Shown here piece by piece: positions 13,777 to 23,823 of a stretch of 64,000 nucleotides of DNA (its first letter is position 1; every line of letters begins with the position of its first letter). The notes beneath the pieces are model-generated. The model did no database searches and was not told where the DNA came from. It saw only the letters and a program-made list of their open reading frames with translations. The position numbers were made by a program, and so were the translations under genes. This DNA comes from Hippophae tibetana (taxonomy: Eukaryota > Streptophyta > Magnoliopsida > Rosales > Elaeagnaceae), in NCBI GenBank assembly GCA_037013495.1, contig CM072811.1:46135452-46199451 (forward strand), read 5' to 3'.

Positions 13777-14016
13777 TGTTGAATTAAACAAACACTGTAA
13801 CTCATTAAACAAATACTGCACCGACGCCAAACGCCTACCAATATACACGGCACCTACCAAGCAGTTGTAAACCATGTAATTCAATCATGGTGATTGGTGA
13901 AATAGTAATTGATATTTGTCTATATAAACAATGTACATATCCGATACAAATTAGGAACATATACGAAGGAAAACGTTTATTTCTTCTAATTATTTCTTCA
14001 AACATTGATTTCTTCA
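13777..14016 (+). repeat. 3' LTR of Copia-C
   Basis: A 240-bp repeat with the same ends as the 5' copy. It is longer because its last part carries a short expansion of the tttcttc-type tail. Confidence 0.92.
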
Positions 14017-14021
14017 TAAAC

Positions 14022-14193
14022 GAATATTTATAACCTATTTATACAAAAGAAAAATAAAATTGTAATAATTAAAAATAAACACAATTATGGAGAGACATAT
14101 TTTTGGATAATCTATCCTTTTCTATCAAACTGTTGGTGGTTGTTTTCAGCTGTTATGTTGGTTGGCACCAGCTGGATCTCAAATTTTTTAACA
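14022..14193 (-). repeat. 5' LTR of Copia-B, outer part
   Basis: The sequence from cgaatatttataacc to tttttaaca matches 5762-5935 and is followed by the target duplication GGTTT. It is the continuation of the LTR begun at 8589. Confidence 0.88.
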
Positions 14194-14254
14194 GGTTTCA
14201 TTTGAATCATTTGAATCTATATGATAAACTTACTTTTCCTTTGGATTTCTACAG

Positions 14255-16244
14255 TCTTCACTTGCAATAGCAAGATGTGACACCTTTTATTATCCCCCGG
14301 AATCGATGACCCTTGAGCATGTATGTTTACTGGTAGCTCCATTTTTTTTTCTAATTATGAATTTTTAGAATAGCCTATAGTTAAATATATTTTTTTCCTA
14401 GACGATACTTCTTCTTTTAGGGTTCTTTGAACAAGTTTCATGGTCAACATGCTTTAGACCAGGGCATTCTGATTATACGATAATGCATACGAGTCTTATT
14501 TGGTTCTTGGTTGTAGAAATCTACTTCACAGGCCAATCTCACATCATTGGGAAGCCCTAGTAGGGAGCTTTGAATCTCTTATAGTTGCTAGTAATAGAAT
14601 TCAAAGAAATCCCTAGGGGCTTTGGAAACTTAAATGCATTGTGCTTGAAGTTGGGGAAAAAAATGATAAAAGCTAAGAATGCCTGAAAAGTTTCTCTGTT
14701 TCTGATTAGGTTATAGTTACATGTGTAATGTGTTTGAATAATAAGAATGAATCCTCGAAGGTACATGAGCCGAATTTGTTTTTAATCCAATAAACACTGC
14801 TACCCAAACATAATATATGTAAAACATTAATGGATACAAGTGCATAGAATAACTTGTTTGCACATCCTAAACACTTGAGTAGAATTAGATAGAATATTGC
14901 TAAGTTTCAGCTGCTGGAATATTGTTGATGTAATTTTTTGATTATCACGCTCTTAGCCAAAGACAGTAATAAGTTAAGTATTTATAATTTTATATAATAT
15001 CTTGTTGATTCTAGGTTTGAGATGCTCTTTAATATATGCTGCGGTGGATGTAATTCTATGATTGCAAAAGGATTTCGATTCAATGCAGAAAAGAAGCAAA
15101 TAGGGAATTACTATTCTACAAAGGTAATTTATGCAACTGAATTTTGACGCAGGATTTCTAATCTATGATTGTAAGAATGTTGTCACAGATGTTCTGTTTT
15201 GCATTGGCAAGCATACACATACTTTTAGATGCTGTCTCAGCATATCCAGCCAAAGTTCACCTGTCTGAATACATGAAGGTTATTAAAAAAAAATTCACCT
15301 GTCTTGGCAAAGTTACTTGTTCCTCTAGATAGTACTGATATTATTGTTCTTTTCTCCAGATATGGAGCTTTACTATAAAATCTGCATACTGACAACTCAA
15401 TCTCTCTTGATTCTTTTGTTATTGGACATTTGTTACTTTTATGATTTGCATCATTTGTATTTATTTGCACCAACAATTGGATTTTAAATATTGCAGAAAA
15501 AGGTAAGCTTGCAGATCCATGTTATTGACTTTAACACCAAGAAGAGAATCTGAAAAAAGAAGGAAGCTGAGCCAGTGCTAATGCCTCTACAATGACTTTC
15601 TGATGCCGGAGATTTAGATGATTATGCCCTCAACAAGAGAACAAGAGCCTTCGTGCCCAGCTAAGAGTATGTTCCTTAGTTCATATTAGTTCTCGCTTAA
15701 ATGCTATCAATTTCCATTTATCAAATTTGCTCCAGTCCTGGATAAAAGAAACCAAAAAGAAAAGCAGTAAAGATGTTTCCTTCTCTGTTTTGGTTTGCAT
15801 AATTAATGACCTCATTATCCGATTGTTTTGCAAGTCCAGGAAAGAATTGATTTTTGAAAAAACACATGGTTAATAAATTAATAAAACTAATGTCTTCCTT
15901 CATTATCCATTTCAGGTTCAGAAAAGAGTCGCTGAAGAAGAGGCTGCTTCTAAGAAAAAGGGTCTTGGCACACGCCTTCTTCAAGCCTCCAAGAGGATTC
16001 CACTGCAGCTGCATGTGTAAAATTTGCCTCCAAGTTTGACAGAAATAGGGAGGATAAATGACCTTTGATGAAGGCTGCTTCAATATTTTCTGGACCTTCT
16101 AGTTCTTCGCCCTTCTCTAATAAACAAATGGAGTTAGAGTCCAAGAAAAGGAAAATCAGTGCAGCAGCAGCATCTAACTTGATTGTCGGAGGATTTAAGC
16201 CATCACCATGGTCGAACTGTTCAAATGCTCCGATCAGGCACTAG
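14255..16244 (+). pseudogene. CCDC130: Decayed CCDC130/Yju2-family (CWC16) splicing-factor gene
   Basis: Exon-like blocks spell successive parts of a plant CCDC130-type protein, a nuclear spliceosome-associated factor. 14255-14320 gives SSLAIARCDTFYYPPE. 14421-14479 gives GSLNKFHGQHALDQGILIIR. 15015-15123 gives FEMLFNICCGGCNSMIAKGF and on to NYYSTK, with clean AG and GT borders and the CxxC zinc-binding pair. 15360-15391 gives IWSFTIKSAYC. 15497-15666 gives KGKLADPCY and later KKEAEPV. 15916-16244 gives QKRVAEEEAASKKKGLGTR and KRKISAAAASNL. Decay is clear: no ATG precedes SSLA, about 7 residues seem missing after HAL, the donor after 14479 reads AT instead of GT, and the exon expected between SAYC and KGKLADP (about 40-45 residues) is absent. 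In-frame stops lie at 15526, 15532, about 15593 and 16059, with frameshifts near 15555, 15640 and 15990. Introns are kept, so this is a degraded genomic copy and not a retrocopy. The expected protein is recalled from the family, not aligned here. Confidence 0.9.
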
Positions 16245-17749
16245 TAGCTATATGAAGTACAATGTTAAAAAACATTTCTAGCACAGGCTTTTGGAGATTC
16301 TCATTTGGAATTTATTTTTATTTTGTTAATCCTATAGTTTGTAAAGCTTGTAAATATCATATCTTTGTTTTCTTTTGATTTATGCCATCTAAATATCATA
16401 ACAGAACAATCAGCCAATCACCACGATTTTGGTGTTGTACAGTAGCAGTTACTGAAGTTATATTCTATATTTTTGAGTTAATGGAGCATGAAACTTTGTT
16501 GTCTTATGAATTTGATTGTCTCAGAATAGGTAGCAAGCCAGTTGATAATGCTTAATGTTGCACAATTGTGAGCTCGTTGTACAAATAACTTAAGTTATGG
16601 AATACCAATAGCAATATTTGAAGCTTAATTACTTTATCGTTCTCTTAACTGATGTCGTTGTCTTTTCACCGGGTTTATTTTTATGGCAGTGATTTCTGCA
16701 CCGTGTGTTTATTAACAAAGAAAGTAACGAGGAGAAAGGACTTATAATTATTCATTTTTTTTTTACTAGAAAATGGAATAAATGTTTCACAGATTCTGAT
16801 ATGTTTGTGTTGATTAATTCTATACAATCTCTTGCTGTTTATTTCTTTATTGTGGTTAACTCAGTGGTATAACAATAAAATTCAGACATCCATTGTTTCA
16901 AGTGACACATTAATTACAGTTTGATATTAAGAACAATCTTTCCAAATTTGATAAGGTGATCATCTAAATATTTTATATTAATTATTTTTACTTTAAAAAT
17001 GACATTTAACTAAATAAATGTTTAAATTTCTTTTCATTACAACTTTTATTAAACATATAAAAAGAGAACAATTAGATTTTCTTTCTTAGTTTCAATTCAT
17101 TTTCATTATAATATTTAATAGTTTTTTAACATTATTAAAATGTCACAAGTATCAAAACTAATGTATATTGAGTCTATCACAATTTTAAATAAAGTAATAA
17201 TTTTTTATTTGATGCCTTTTGGAACCACAAATTTAGTCATTGTTATAAGTTCTATCTCAAATTTTACATAATAGATTTTCCTTTTCTTTAAAGTATGAGT
17301 AATACTAATCATTAAGACATCGGATAAGATTAAGATTAGATTACACTTTATAACGTGGGACAATACGTAAAAAGTGTGAGACCCTTATACTGTATCATGT
17401 GGGTTTGAAATCATTCCACTTTAAGATACAAGTGTTTCTCCTCGTGTATATGCACATACCTAATATATTGATAAATCGTTGTACTTGATATTACAATTTT
17501 ATCCAATGAGATTATACCATACTTTTTATTATTTAAATTTTTGATACAAAGAGATAACATAGGTAACACTTTAAACTTAGCCCATCAAATCAAATCACTA
17601 AAAAAGAGGGGCTAGTGGTAGAGAAGTGGATGTCTTATATAATTTGTTTCCCATCAAAATCAAGTTTTTTAATTAATGAAAAATCATTCTTAAATAAATA
17701 AAAATAATGCGCTTTGAATAGGAATACATATTCAATGTCAATCAATACA
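16245..17749. other. Spacer with no gene seen
   Basis: The first few hundred bases are probably the 3' UTR and downstream region of the CCDC130-like pseudogene. The rest is AT-rich with no open frame of note and no transposon end that I recognise. The left limit of the LINE copy that follows is not defined and may lie in here. Confidence 0.5.
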
Positions 17750-17921
17750 ATCAATAACAAACAATAAAAGTAAATAGTGATCAACGACAAAACATTAAGG
17801 ATGGTTACAAAGCATGATCATTGATTTGAAAGTTACCTAGATCACGTTGCACCAAAATCTACTTTGAAAAATTCCTTCTTTAAAATATAATATTATTCGT
17901 GCGCTTTCAAATTTTCACTAA
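17750..17921 (-). mobile_element. LINE (L1-type), probable 3'-most fragment
   Basis: Reading the minus strand, sequence just left of the MITE (ENLKAHE and later KKEFFKVDFGAT) would continue the LINE C-terminal frame seen at 18987-19026 once the MITE is removed. Short matches of this kind are weak evidence, and the left limit is a guess. No poly-A tail was identified. Confidence 0.4.
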
Positions 17922-18986
17922 ATCCATGTTTGATTGGAAGGAATGAAAATGAATTAGAATTTATTCCTTCTATTTTGTGTGTTTGGTTGGACGGAATAAA
18001 ATTGATTACTAAAAGAGAAAGAATCGTAATTCCTTCTCCACCCTTTTGTAATCATAATTCCATTCCCATCTAATTTTTTTTTCCAATTTTACCCTCATTT
18101 AAAATATAACCTTAAAATCAAATCCCAAATTCCAAACCCAAAATTTCAAACCCCTAAACCCAAAATTCCAAAATCCTAAACCCTAAATCCAAATCTTAAA
18201 ACCATAAACCCTAAACCCCAAATCCCTAAACCCTAAAACCTAAATCCCAAAACCCAAAACCCTAAAACCTAAACCTTAAAACATAAATCCCAAAACCCTA
18301 AACCCTAAATCCAAATCCTAAAACCCTAAACCTTAAAATAGTAAACCCCAAAATCCCTAAACCATAAACCCTAAATCCCAAATCCCTAAACCCTAAACCC
18401 TAAACCCTAAACCCTAAAACCTAAATCCCAAAACCTAAAACCCTAAAACATAAATCCCAAAACCCTAAACCATAAAACATAAATCTCAAAACCCTAAACC
18501 CCAAATTCCAAATCCTAAAACCCTAAACCCTAAATCCAAAATCCCAAATTCTAAAACCCTAAACCCTTTTTAGAAAAATAATAATTTTAACCCTAAACCT
18601 TAACCCACAAATATAACCCCAAATCCTAAATCCCTAAACCCTAAATCTCACATCCCAAACCTCAAAACCCTAAACCCTGTTTAGAAAAATAATAATTTTA
18701 ATAATATATTTATTTTTAATTAAGTAATAATTATTTAGAAAAATAATGATTTCAATAATGTATTTTGTCTAATGAAAAAATAGTAATTAAATGACATTAT
18801 TTGAACTTTACAGCATGTAGGGGTATTAAGGTCATTTACAGTTTTTTTCATTCCATTCCAGTGGCAAACCAAACACTGTAATCCTGATTCTGAGCTTGAT
18901 TCCAGTGGTCAAACCAAACAACATTGTTTCCTTTCCATTCCATTCCGATTCTGATTCCGATTCCATTCCACGAACCAAACGCCACC
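17922..18986. mobile_element. Tourist-like MITE (PIF/Harbinger type) with a telomere-like core
   Basis: The ends are loosely inverted. The left end reads atccatgtttgattgg-aaggaatg, and the right end read backwards is ggtggcgtttggttcg-tggaatgg. Both are followed inward by ggaat-rich subterminal sequence. TAA trinucleotides flank the element at 17919-17921 and 18987-18989, as expected for PIF/Harbinger TWA targets. It has no coding capacity, and its 1065 bp are largely a degenerate CCCTAAA array. The superfamily call rests on the TAA duplication and the GTTTGGTT-like terminus. A hAT-type origin with a longer duplication (CTAAA on both sides) is an alternative. Confidence 0.65.
18120..18680 (+). 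repeat. Degenerate telomere-like (CCCTAAA)n array inside the MITE
   Basis: About 560 bp consist of CCCTAAA, CCCTAAAA and variants (ccaaatcctaaa, ccctaaatcc). The most regular stretch is near 18383-18416, with several perfect heptamers in a row. This is the Arabidopsis-type plant telomere unit read on its C-rich strand. The array ends with a duplicated module: ccctaaaccct followed by tttagaaaaataataatttta occurs at about 18559 and 18670. Confidence 0.9.
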
Positions 18987-18989
18987 TAA

Positions 18990-19026
18990 ACAAAAATCAT
19001 CAATGTTAAGCGGACAATATTCTTAT
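18990..19026 (-). mobile_element. LINE fragment between MITE and gypsy insertion
   Basis: Only 37 bases remain between the two insertions. On the minus strand they read NIVRLTLMIFV, which would follow LEFLVFDK from the LINE piece at 39369-40048 once the gypsy element and one CTTAT copy are removed. The assignment rests on that continuity and on position. Confidence 0.45.
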
Positions 19027-19541
19027 TATTAGTAGAGAATTTTAGGTGTTCATGATTTTAGTGATTTGTAATGAGAAATAGAAATATAGATAGCTGAATT
19101 AGATCTTATATTCTACTCATTAAATGAGTATATATATGATATCTCATGTACATAACATGTTATGTGCTCTGCGATCTGGATACATGATGATTACATGATT
19201 TTATAAACGTTACATATGAATTAATTAAGGAGAAAGAAGGCTGTTATAAGCGTTTACATTTGCATGTCGCTATATACAAATAAAGAAAGATCGTTATATG
19301 CAGATCGCTCCAGGTTCCCATGTAGATTTCCTAGGTCACTGACAGATGGGGAGGACCGAGGTTACATTGGGATCTTATAATTTCACCAGGTCTTGATCTA
19401 TAAGACATCACAAAGCAATAACAAAGTACTCTAGTTGACTGGGTCAGGCCATTGTTAAGCCATCCTTATAATCTCGCTATCCCATAACGGAGTACCTACA
19501 TTCATTAGGTCGTATACTTGTTACACATTTAATACCAAACA
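19027..19541 (-). repeat. 3' LTR of the Tat-type gypsy
   Basis: This 515-bp repeat aligns throughout with 38825-39368, sharing for example gatacatgatgattacatga and the cacatttaataccaaac end. It is flanked on the left by CTTAT. Confidence 0.88.
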
Positions 19542-20012
19542 TTAACTCCCATATTCTCTTGATTTTGAGAGGTCAAGGGAATAATATGTGGTCTTCTATT
19601 TTAATTCAAATAACAACCATCAATTCAATGTATCTAAGTACATAACAACCACTTAGACGATACAACTTCCAGTCGTGAGGTAATGAATGTAGGTACTCCC
19701 ATATTCCTTTATTTAATTTAATTTTATGATTAAAACCGTTCAACTTCCCGATCTCCCTTTATAAATAGTGGAAAAATTTACTTTTACCCTACTTGTTTTA
19801 ACTTAGTAAATTTACCTTTAAAGAGTTTCAACCCACTAATCAGTTTAATGTCGTGCTTTTTTTGATAAGATCATTAAAAATTTACTTGGTATGGATTTAA
19901 GCTCGTTTATATAATGACATCAATTGGAAATCATGTCGTTGTTTTATTGTTAATTCGATTCAAACGACCTTCACATTATTTAGGTACTTTCTTGATCTTT
20001 TATCTCCTTTTT

Positions 20013-20758
20013 TATGTCTCATAAGGGAAAAGAAGTGGATAAGTCTTCAAAAGGAGACCCATCCAAAGATATATCCCCTGGATTAGATCGTATACCTATG
20101 GGGTTGCTACAAACCAAATGATCTGAAATGATAAGGAGTAGTGATAACATGTCTATCCCTAGAACCATTAAGGAAGATATTCTCGCTCTCCCTACTTCCT
20201 CGAGGTCCAATTCTTGTCATCAGGATCCTTGTGTCGACATCTACCAAAGTACCACATACTAAAAAGAAAAGGGAAAATAAGGGCGAGCCTACCTATAAAA
20301 CTAAAGATAAGTATCAAATTGAAAAGATGCGCAATGTTCTAACAAAAAAGGATTTGGAAAAGATAAGGCAAATATATGACCTCCCAGTTCATGTAGTTAT
20401 AATGCCAGTACCTTCCCGCCTATGTGATGTTGATGATCTTCCACTAGGGTGGTGGGTGATTCATCTAGTGGCCTATAAAATAGGTCTTTATTACCCTTTC
20501 CCTAAATTGGTAGCTTGTGCTCTGAGCACCTTCGACATAAATTTTTCCCAAATAAATCCAAATGGATGGTAAACCCTTTTGTGCCTCTCCATGGTCATTA
20601 AGGAACACGAAATAGACCTCACAAGTGACGAGTTGAGGTGCTTATATTGCTTAAAGAAGAACAGGTTGAACAAAGGGAGGGTATATATATCTTGTGTCAT
20701 TAGCCATGAGTTGCATCTTAAACTCCTCAATAGCAGTTCTAGCAAGAAAGACAAGTAA
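20013..20758 (+). other. Antisense reading frame of the gypsy element, first part (Transposase_28-like)
   Basis: Plus-strand sequence begins MSHKGKEVDKSSKGDPSKDI and includes LTKKDLEKIRQIYDLPVHVV and LPLGWWVIHLVAYKIGLYYP. This resembles the plant 'putative gypsy type transposon' family (Pfam PF04195, Transposase_28), whose members are found with Tat-like retroelements. It lies between integrase and the 3' LTR, opposite in direction to gag-pol, and is interrupted by the SIRE copia insertion at 20764. The frame is broken. Its role is unknown; antisense frames at this place are known for Grande and relatives. Confidence 0.7.
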
Positions 20759-20763
20759 TTCTA

Positions 20764-21637
20764 TGAAAGTTTATAAAATATGGACCTGATTAACCTAGAG
20801 GGGGGTGAATAGGTTATTCTTAATTTTTTATCAAGTTTATAATTTAATAACCTAAACAAAGCGGCCAGACATGTAATCGTGTATAAAAATAATTGCGGAA
20901 ATAAAATAATAACACACAATATTTTTAGGTGGAAACAACCTAGGCCACAAACATGACCTAAGAGGAAAACCACCGGTCCATCGGACCACCTAACTTTCCA
21001 CTATGAAAATCAAATGTTCAAGTACAAACTCAGTCTTATGCTACCCTCCCTAGGATACTGCCCCAATGTACTTTACTTACGAGTCTCTGCTCTGTTTTCA
21101 CAGTTTCCAATATTAGCGTGAGCGGTTTCTAAAGCAACGTTCCAATAAGTTTCCCGCCAATCAGATACGTTCCCGAAGTAACTGCAAAATAGTTAGCACA
21201 AAAACACAAGTGCCTGTGTGTGTTCTAGAACGGATTTAACAATGAATAATCCTAACTAGATGATTTAAAACAAATATCATTTAAACCAAATCAACTAGAA
21301 TATTCTAGAGCAAAAAAATTAGGCATAAGTTCAACAAAAATTTGATTCTTTGAAATTTAATCGTCAAAGTAAATAATTATGATCACATGAAATTATTTAA
21401 TCTAAACATGTAAAAATCTAATTAAGAAGAAACTATGTAAAGATAAAACATACCAATCAAATTTATTAATAAATACCTTCAATATGATATCAATTTTATT
21501 TAAGTCTTAATTACTCTTGCTTCATAAATAATATCATTCAAATCACAACATTTATATATATATATATATATTAAAGAAAAACAAAAGCATACTATTCTGC
21601 GTTAATTCCTATTGACCATGATTTCATACATTGAATA

Positions 21638-21672
<35 letters not shown>

Positions 21673-22353
21673 GAAAAACAAAAGCATACCATTCTGCGTT
21701 GATTCATATTGACCATGATTTCATGCATTGAATAACTTTATATATATATATTAAAGAAAAACAAAAGCATACCATTCTGCGTTGGTTCCTATTGACCATG
21801 ATTTCATGCATTGCATAACTTTATATATATATTACCATTGATTCCTGTTGAATAGCTTTATGTATATATATTAGCACTTGGCATTCACCTCCGGCTTCTT
21901 TGTTTATTTTTTTTTCTTTCTCAATTTGGCAGCTGCAGATTTTTCTTTCTTAGTTTTCTAATTTTTTCCTACCCACCCTTTATCTATATATATAGATAAT
22001 AATAATACCTAGTGATATTAGGGTTAAATGTATTTTGGGCTTAATTTTTTCAAAGTCCATTCAAAGCCTTAATAAAAAGAATATTTATATTTTTTAAATC
22101 ACATCTTAAAAAATATTAAGACACATAAAAAATATTTAAGCACCAAAAATAATTTTAGATTTATGAACATGTACTATTAAATATATAAATGAAATTCTAT
22201 GTATCGTAATTATAAAAGATATACCTGAAGTACGGATATTTGGAACTTGAACATTTGTTCGACTGTTCTTGATAAACTTGATAGCAGGCCTAAAAACAAA
22301 TTTACAAGTAAATATTTTGTCCACGAAAATAGCCAACACTCATAGTCCTTACA
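20764..22353 (-). repeat. 3' LTR of the SIRE copia
   Basis: This 1590-bp repeat is about 97% identical by eye over the first 440 bases to 28784-30336. It includes a three- to four-copy internal tandem repeat of about 80-95 bp at 21552-21840. Confidence 0.93.
21552..21840. repeat. Tandem repeat inside the SIRE 3' LTR
   Basis: Units run from (ta)n through ttaaagaaaaacaaaagcat and accattctgcgttgattcc to gcattgaataacttta. Three near-complete copies and a shorter fourth are present. TA-dinucleotide length varies between copies, and so between the two LTRs. Confidence 0.9.
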
Positions 22354-23823
22354 AACTCCCCCTTTGAAATTTTCGTCTCGCAAAACATTTCACTTACTAC
22401 ATGACACTTATAAAAATAAGATAAAAATACAATGATGTCCCAGACTCCATAGTGGAACTATCCTATGGTCTGGTAGATCCATCTTCGCTGCAACTTGACA
22501 AGATTGTAAGTAACTGAAACAACATTGACAAAGTATAGGACAACTTGGCATGAAAGCCTCATTGGATATTAGTTCAATTTACATAGAAATAAGCGAAGTG
22601 TAAATAATAGTCATGTAGTATGCATTCATATCAATTAAGCTTAATAAAAATATGTTCTCCCCTTATATGCATAACAAAATAAAAACATGGAAGTAAATAT
22701 TCTCTCCCCCTTTTTGACATACGAGAAGGACAAAGCATTAGACAAACAATTGAAGCTAAACTTCTCCTAAAGATATAACAATGTAAAATCAGAGTAAAGC
22801 CAAAGTGCAATGTGCTTTAAACTCCCCCTAAGTTCTATAACTCTCTAACTTAGAAACCAATTAAAAAAGTAATAAATGATTTTTTTTTCAAATTTGCATA
22901 GATAGCCACATAAGGTATTAAACTCATGTAATTACAAACAAGCACACAACCATTTGAGAACTCATCATTTTTTTTTATTTTTTAACTCAAATTTTGATTA
23001 TTTATCATATAAATAAATAAGTAGAATAGAAGAGGTGCACACGCACACTTCGCACATATAATGACATATTGACATTTACTTAAAATGGTATACATGTTTA
23101 AACTCCATAAATATGTCAATTAATTCATTTATGATCTATCAAGAAAGACTCAAAAGAAAAAAATATCACCTATCATATAAAAATATAATCGAGTCTTCAA
23201 TCTTACGAAATAAAATATATTTACCAAAAGAGGACTTAATTTTTTATTTTTCTTATAAATGAGGTAAATGATATATATATATATATTAACCTCTATTAGC
23301 TCTTTCTTTTTGTGCATTCCCAGTACAAGATTTATAAGCAATCACTTTTTGCATAATCTTTCCCTTTTTTTTACACGAGCCATAAACCTAGCATGATGAC
23401 TTTCACACTAGTTGTGAGGTAGCCCTCTCCGTTCATTGCGGTAGCTTCACACATCACAGTAGGTAGCCCTCTCAATACTAGGTGCCTCCATACAGTAAAA
23501 TTTTAGTAAGCAAAAGTAGAACTCAACACAATTTTACAATAAAGATTAGTTAAAGTCCTAGAGTCTTTCAAGAAAATTCATAAACTTCAAGCATAACATA
23601 TATGTGTGTTTGTGAGTGTGTGAAGAAGTTTATGTCAACATTGATCATCACATGTATAATAATATATGTGTATGCATAAGCCAAAATTGTAGCATAATTT
23701 ATACAATAAATATCAAAATGAGTTGAGTCACTAAAAAATGAGATTATGTGTATGGAAGTATTAAATAAGTTGAATACTGTGTTGGCCAAACAAGGATGTT
23801 TTTTTTATAATAAAATTTGAAAT

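Larger units (their letters stand above)
8622..14016 (+). mobile_element. Copia-C: near full-length Ty1/copia fossil nested in Copia-B
   Basis: LTRs lie at 8622-8843 and 13777-14016 with a target duplication TAAAT/TAAAC (8617-8621, 14017-14021) inside the Copia-B LTR. A Met-type primer-binding site follows the 5' LTR (8844-8855), and a purine tract gaggggga-type precedes the 3' LTR (about 13768-13776). Internal parts in order: GC-rich leader (8856-9510), gag (from 9511 to about 10330, with a CX2CH knuckle near 10290), protease with DSGATDHMT (near 10500), GAG-pre-integrase with WLWHRRLGH (near 10880), integrase (about 11080-11790), RT with YVDDMI (about 12230-13010) and RNase H (about 13270-13700). 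All parts are present, but the coding region is broken in several places. LTRs differ by about 7% plus indels, roughly 3 million years at 1.3e-8. Confidence 0.93.
5738..14193 (-). mobile_element. Copia-B: internally deleted Ty1/copia fossil hosting Copia-C
   Basis: LTRs lie at 5738-5935 and, split by an insertion, at 8589-8621 plus 14022-14193. Both ends are flanked by the 5-bp target duplication GGTTT (5733-5737 and 14194-14198). On the minus strand a polypurine tract (5936-5948) abuts the 3' LTR, and a Met-type primer-binding site (8577-8588) abuts the 5' LTR. The internal region is only about 2.65 kb. It holds a leader, a gag remnant with tandem CX2CX4HX4C-like knuckles (about 7800-7900), then directly RT (about 6450-7420) and RNase H (about 5850-6400). 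Protease and integrase are absent, so this is a non-autonomous derivative and broken as well. LTRs differ by about 15-17% by eye, roughly 6 million years at the often-used 1.3e-8 per site per year. Confidence 0.9.

Noticed and set aside
15721-16144. Minus-strand frames over the CCDC130-like exon
   Set aside because: They are shadows of the plus-strand exon at 15916-16244, which gives a clear family match.
18120-18680. Possible chromosome end or telomere
   Set aside because: The CCCTAAA array is degenerate, only 560 bp, bounded on both sides by MITE-like ends and TAA duplications, and followed by 45 kb of further sequence.
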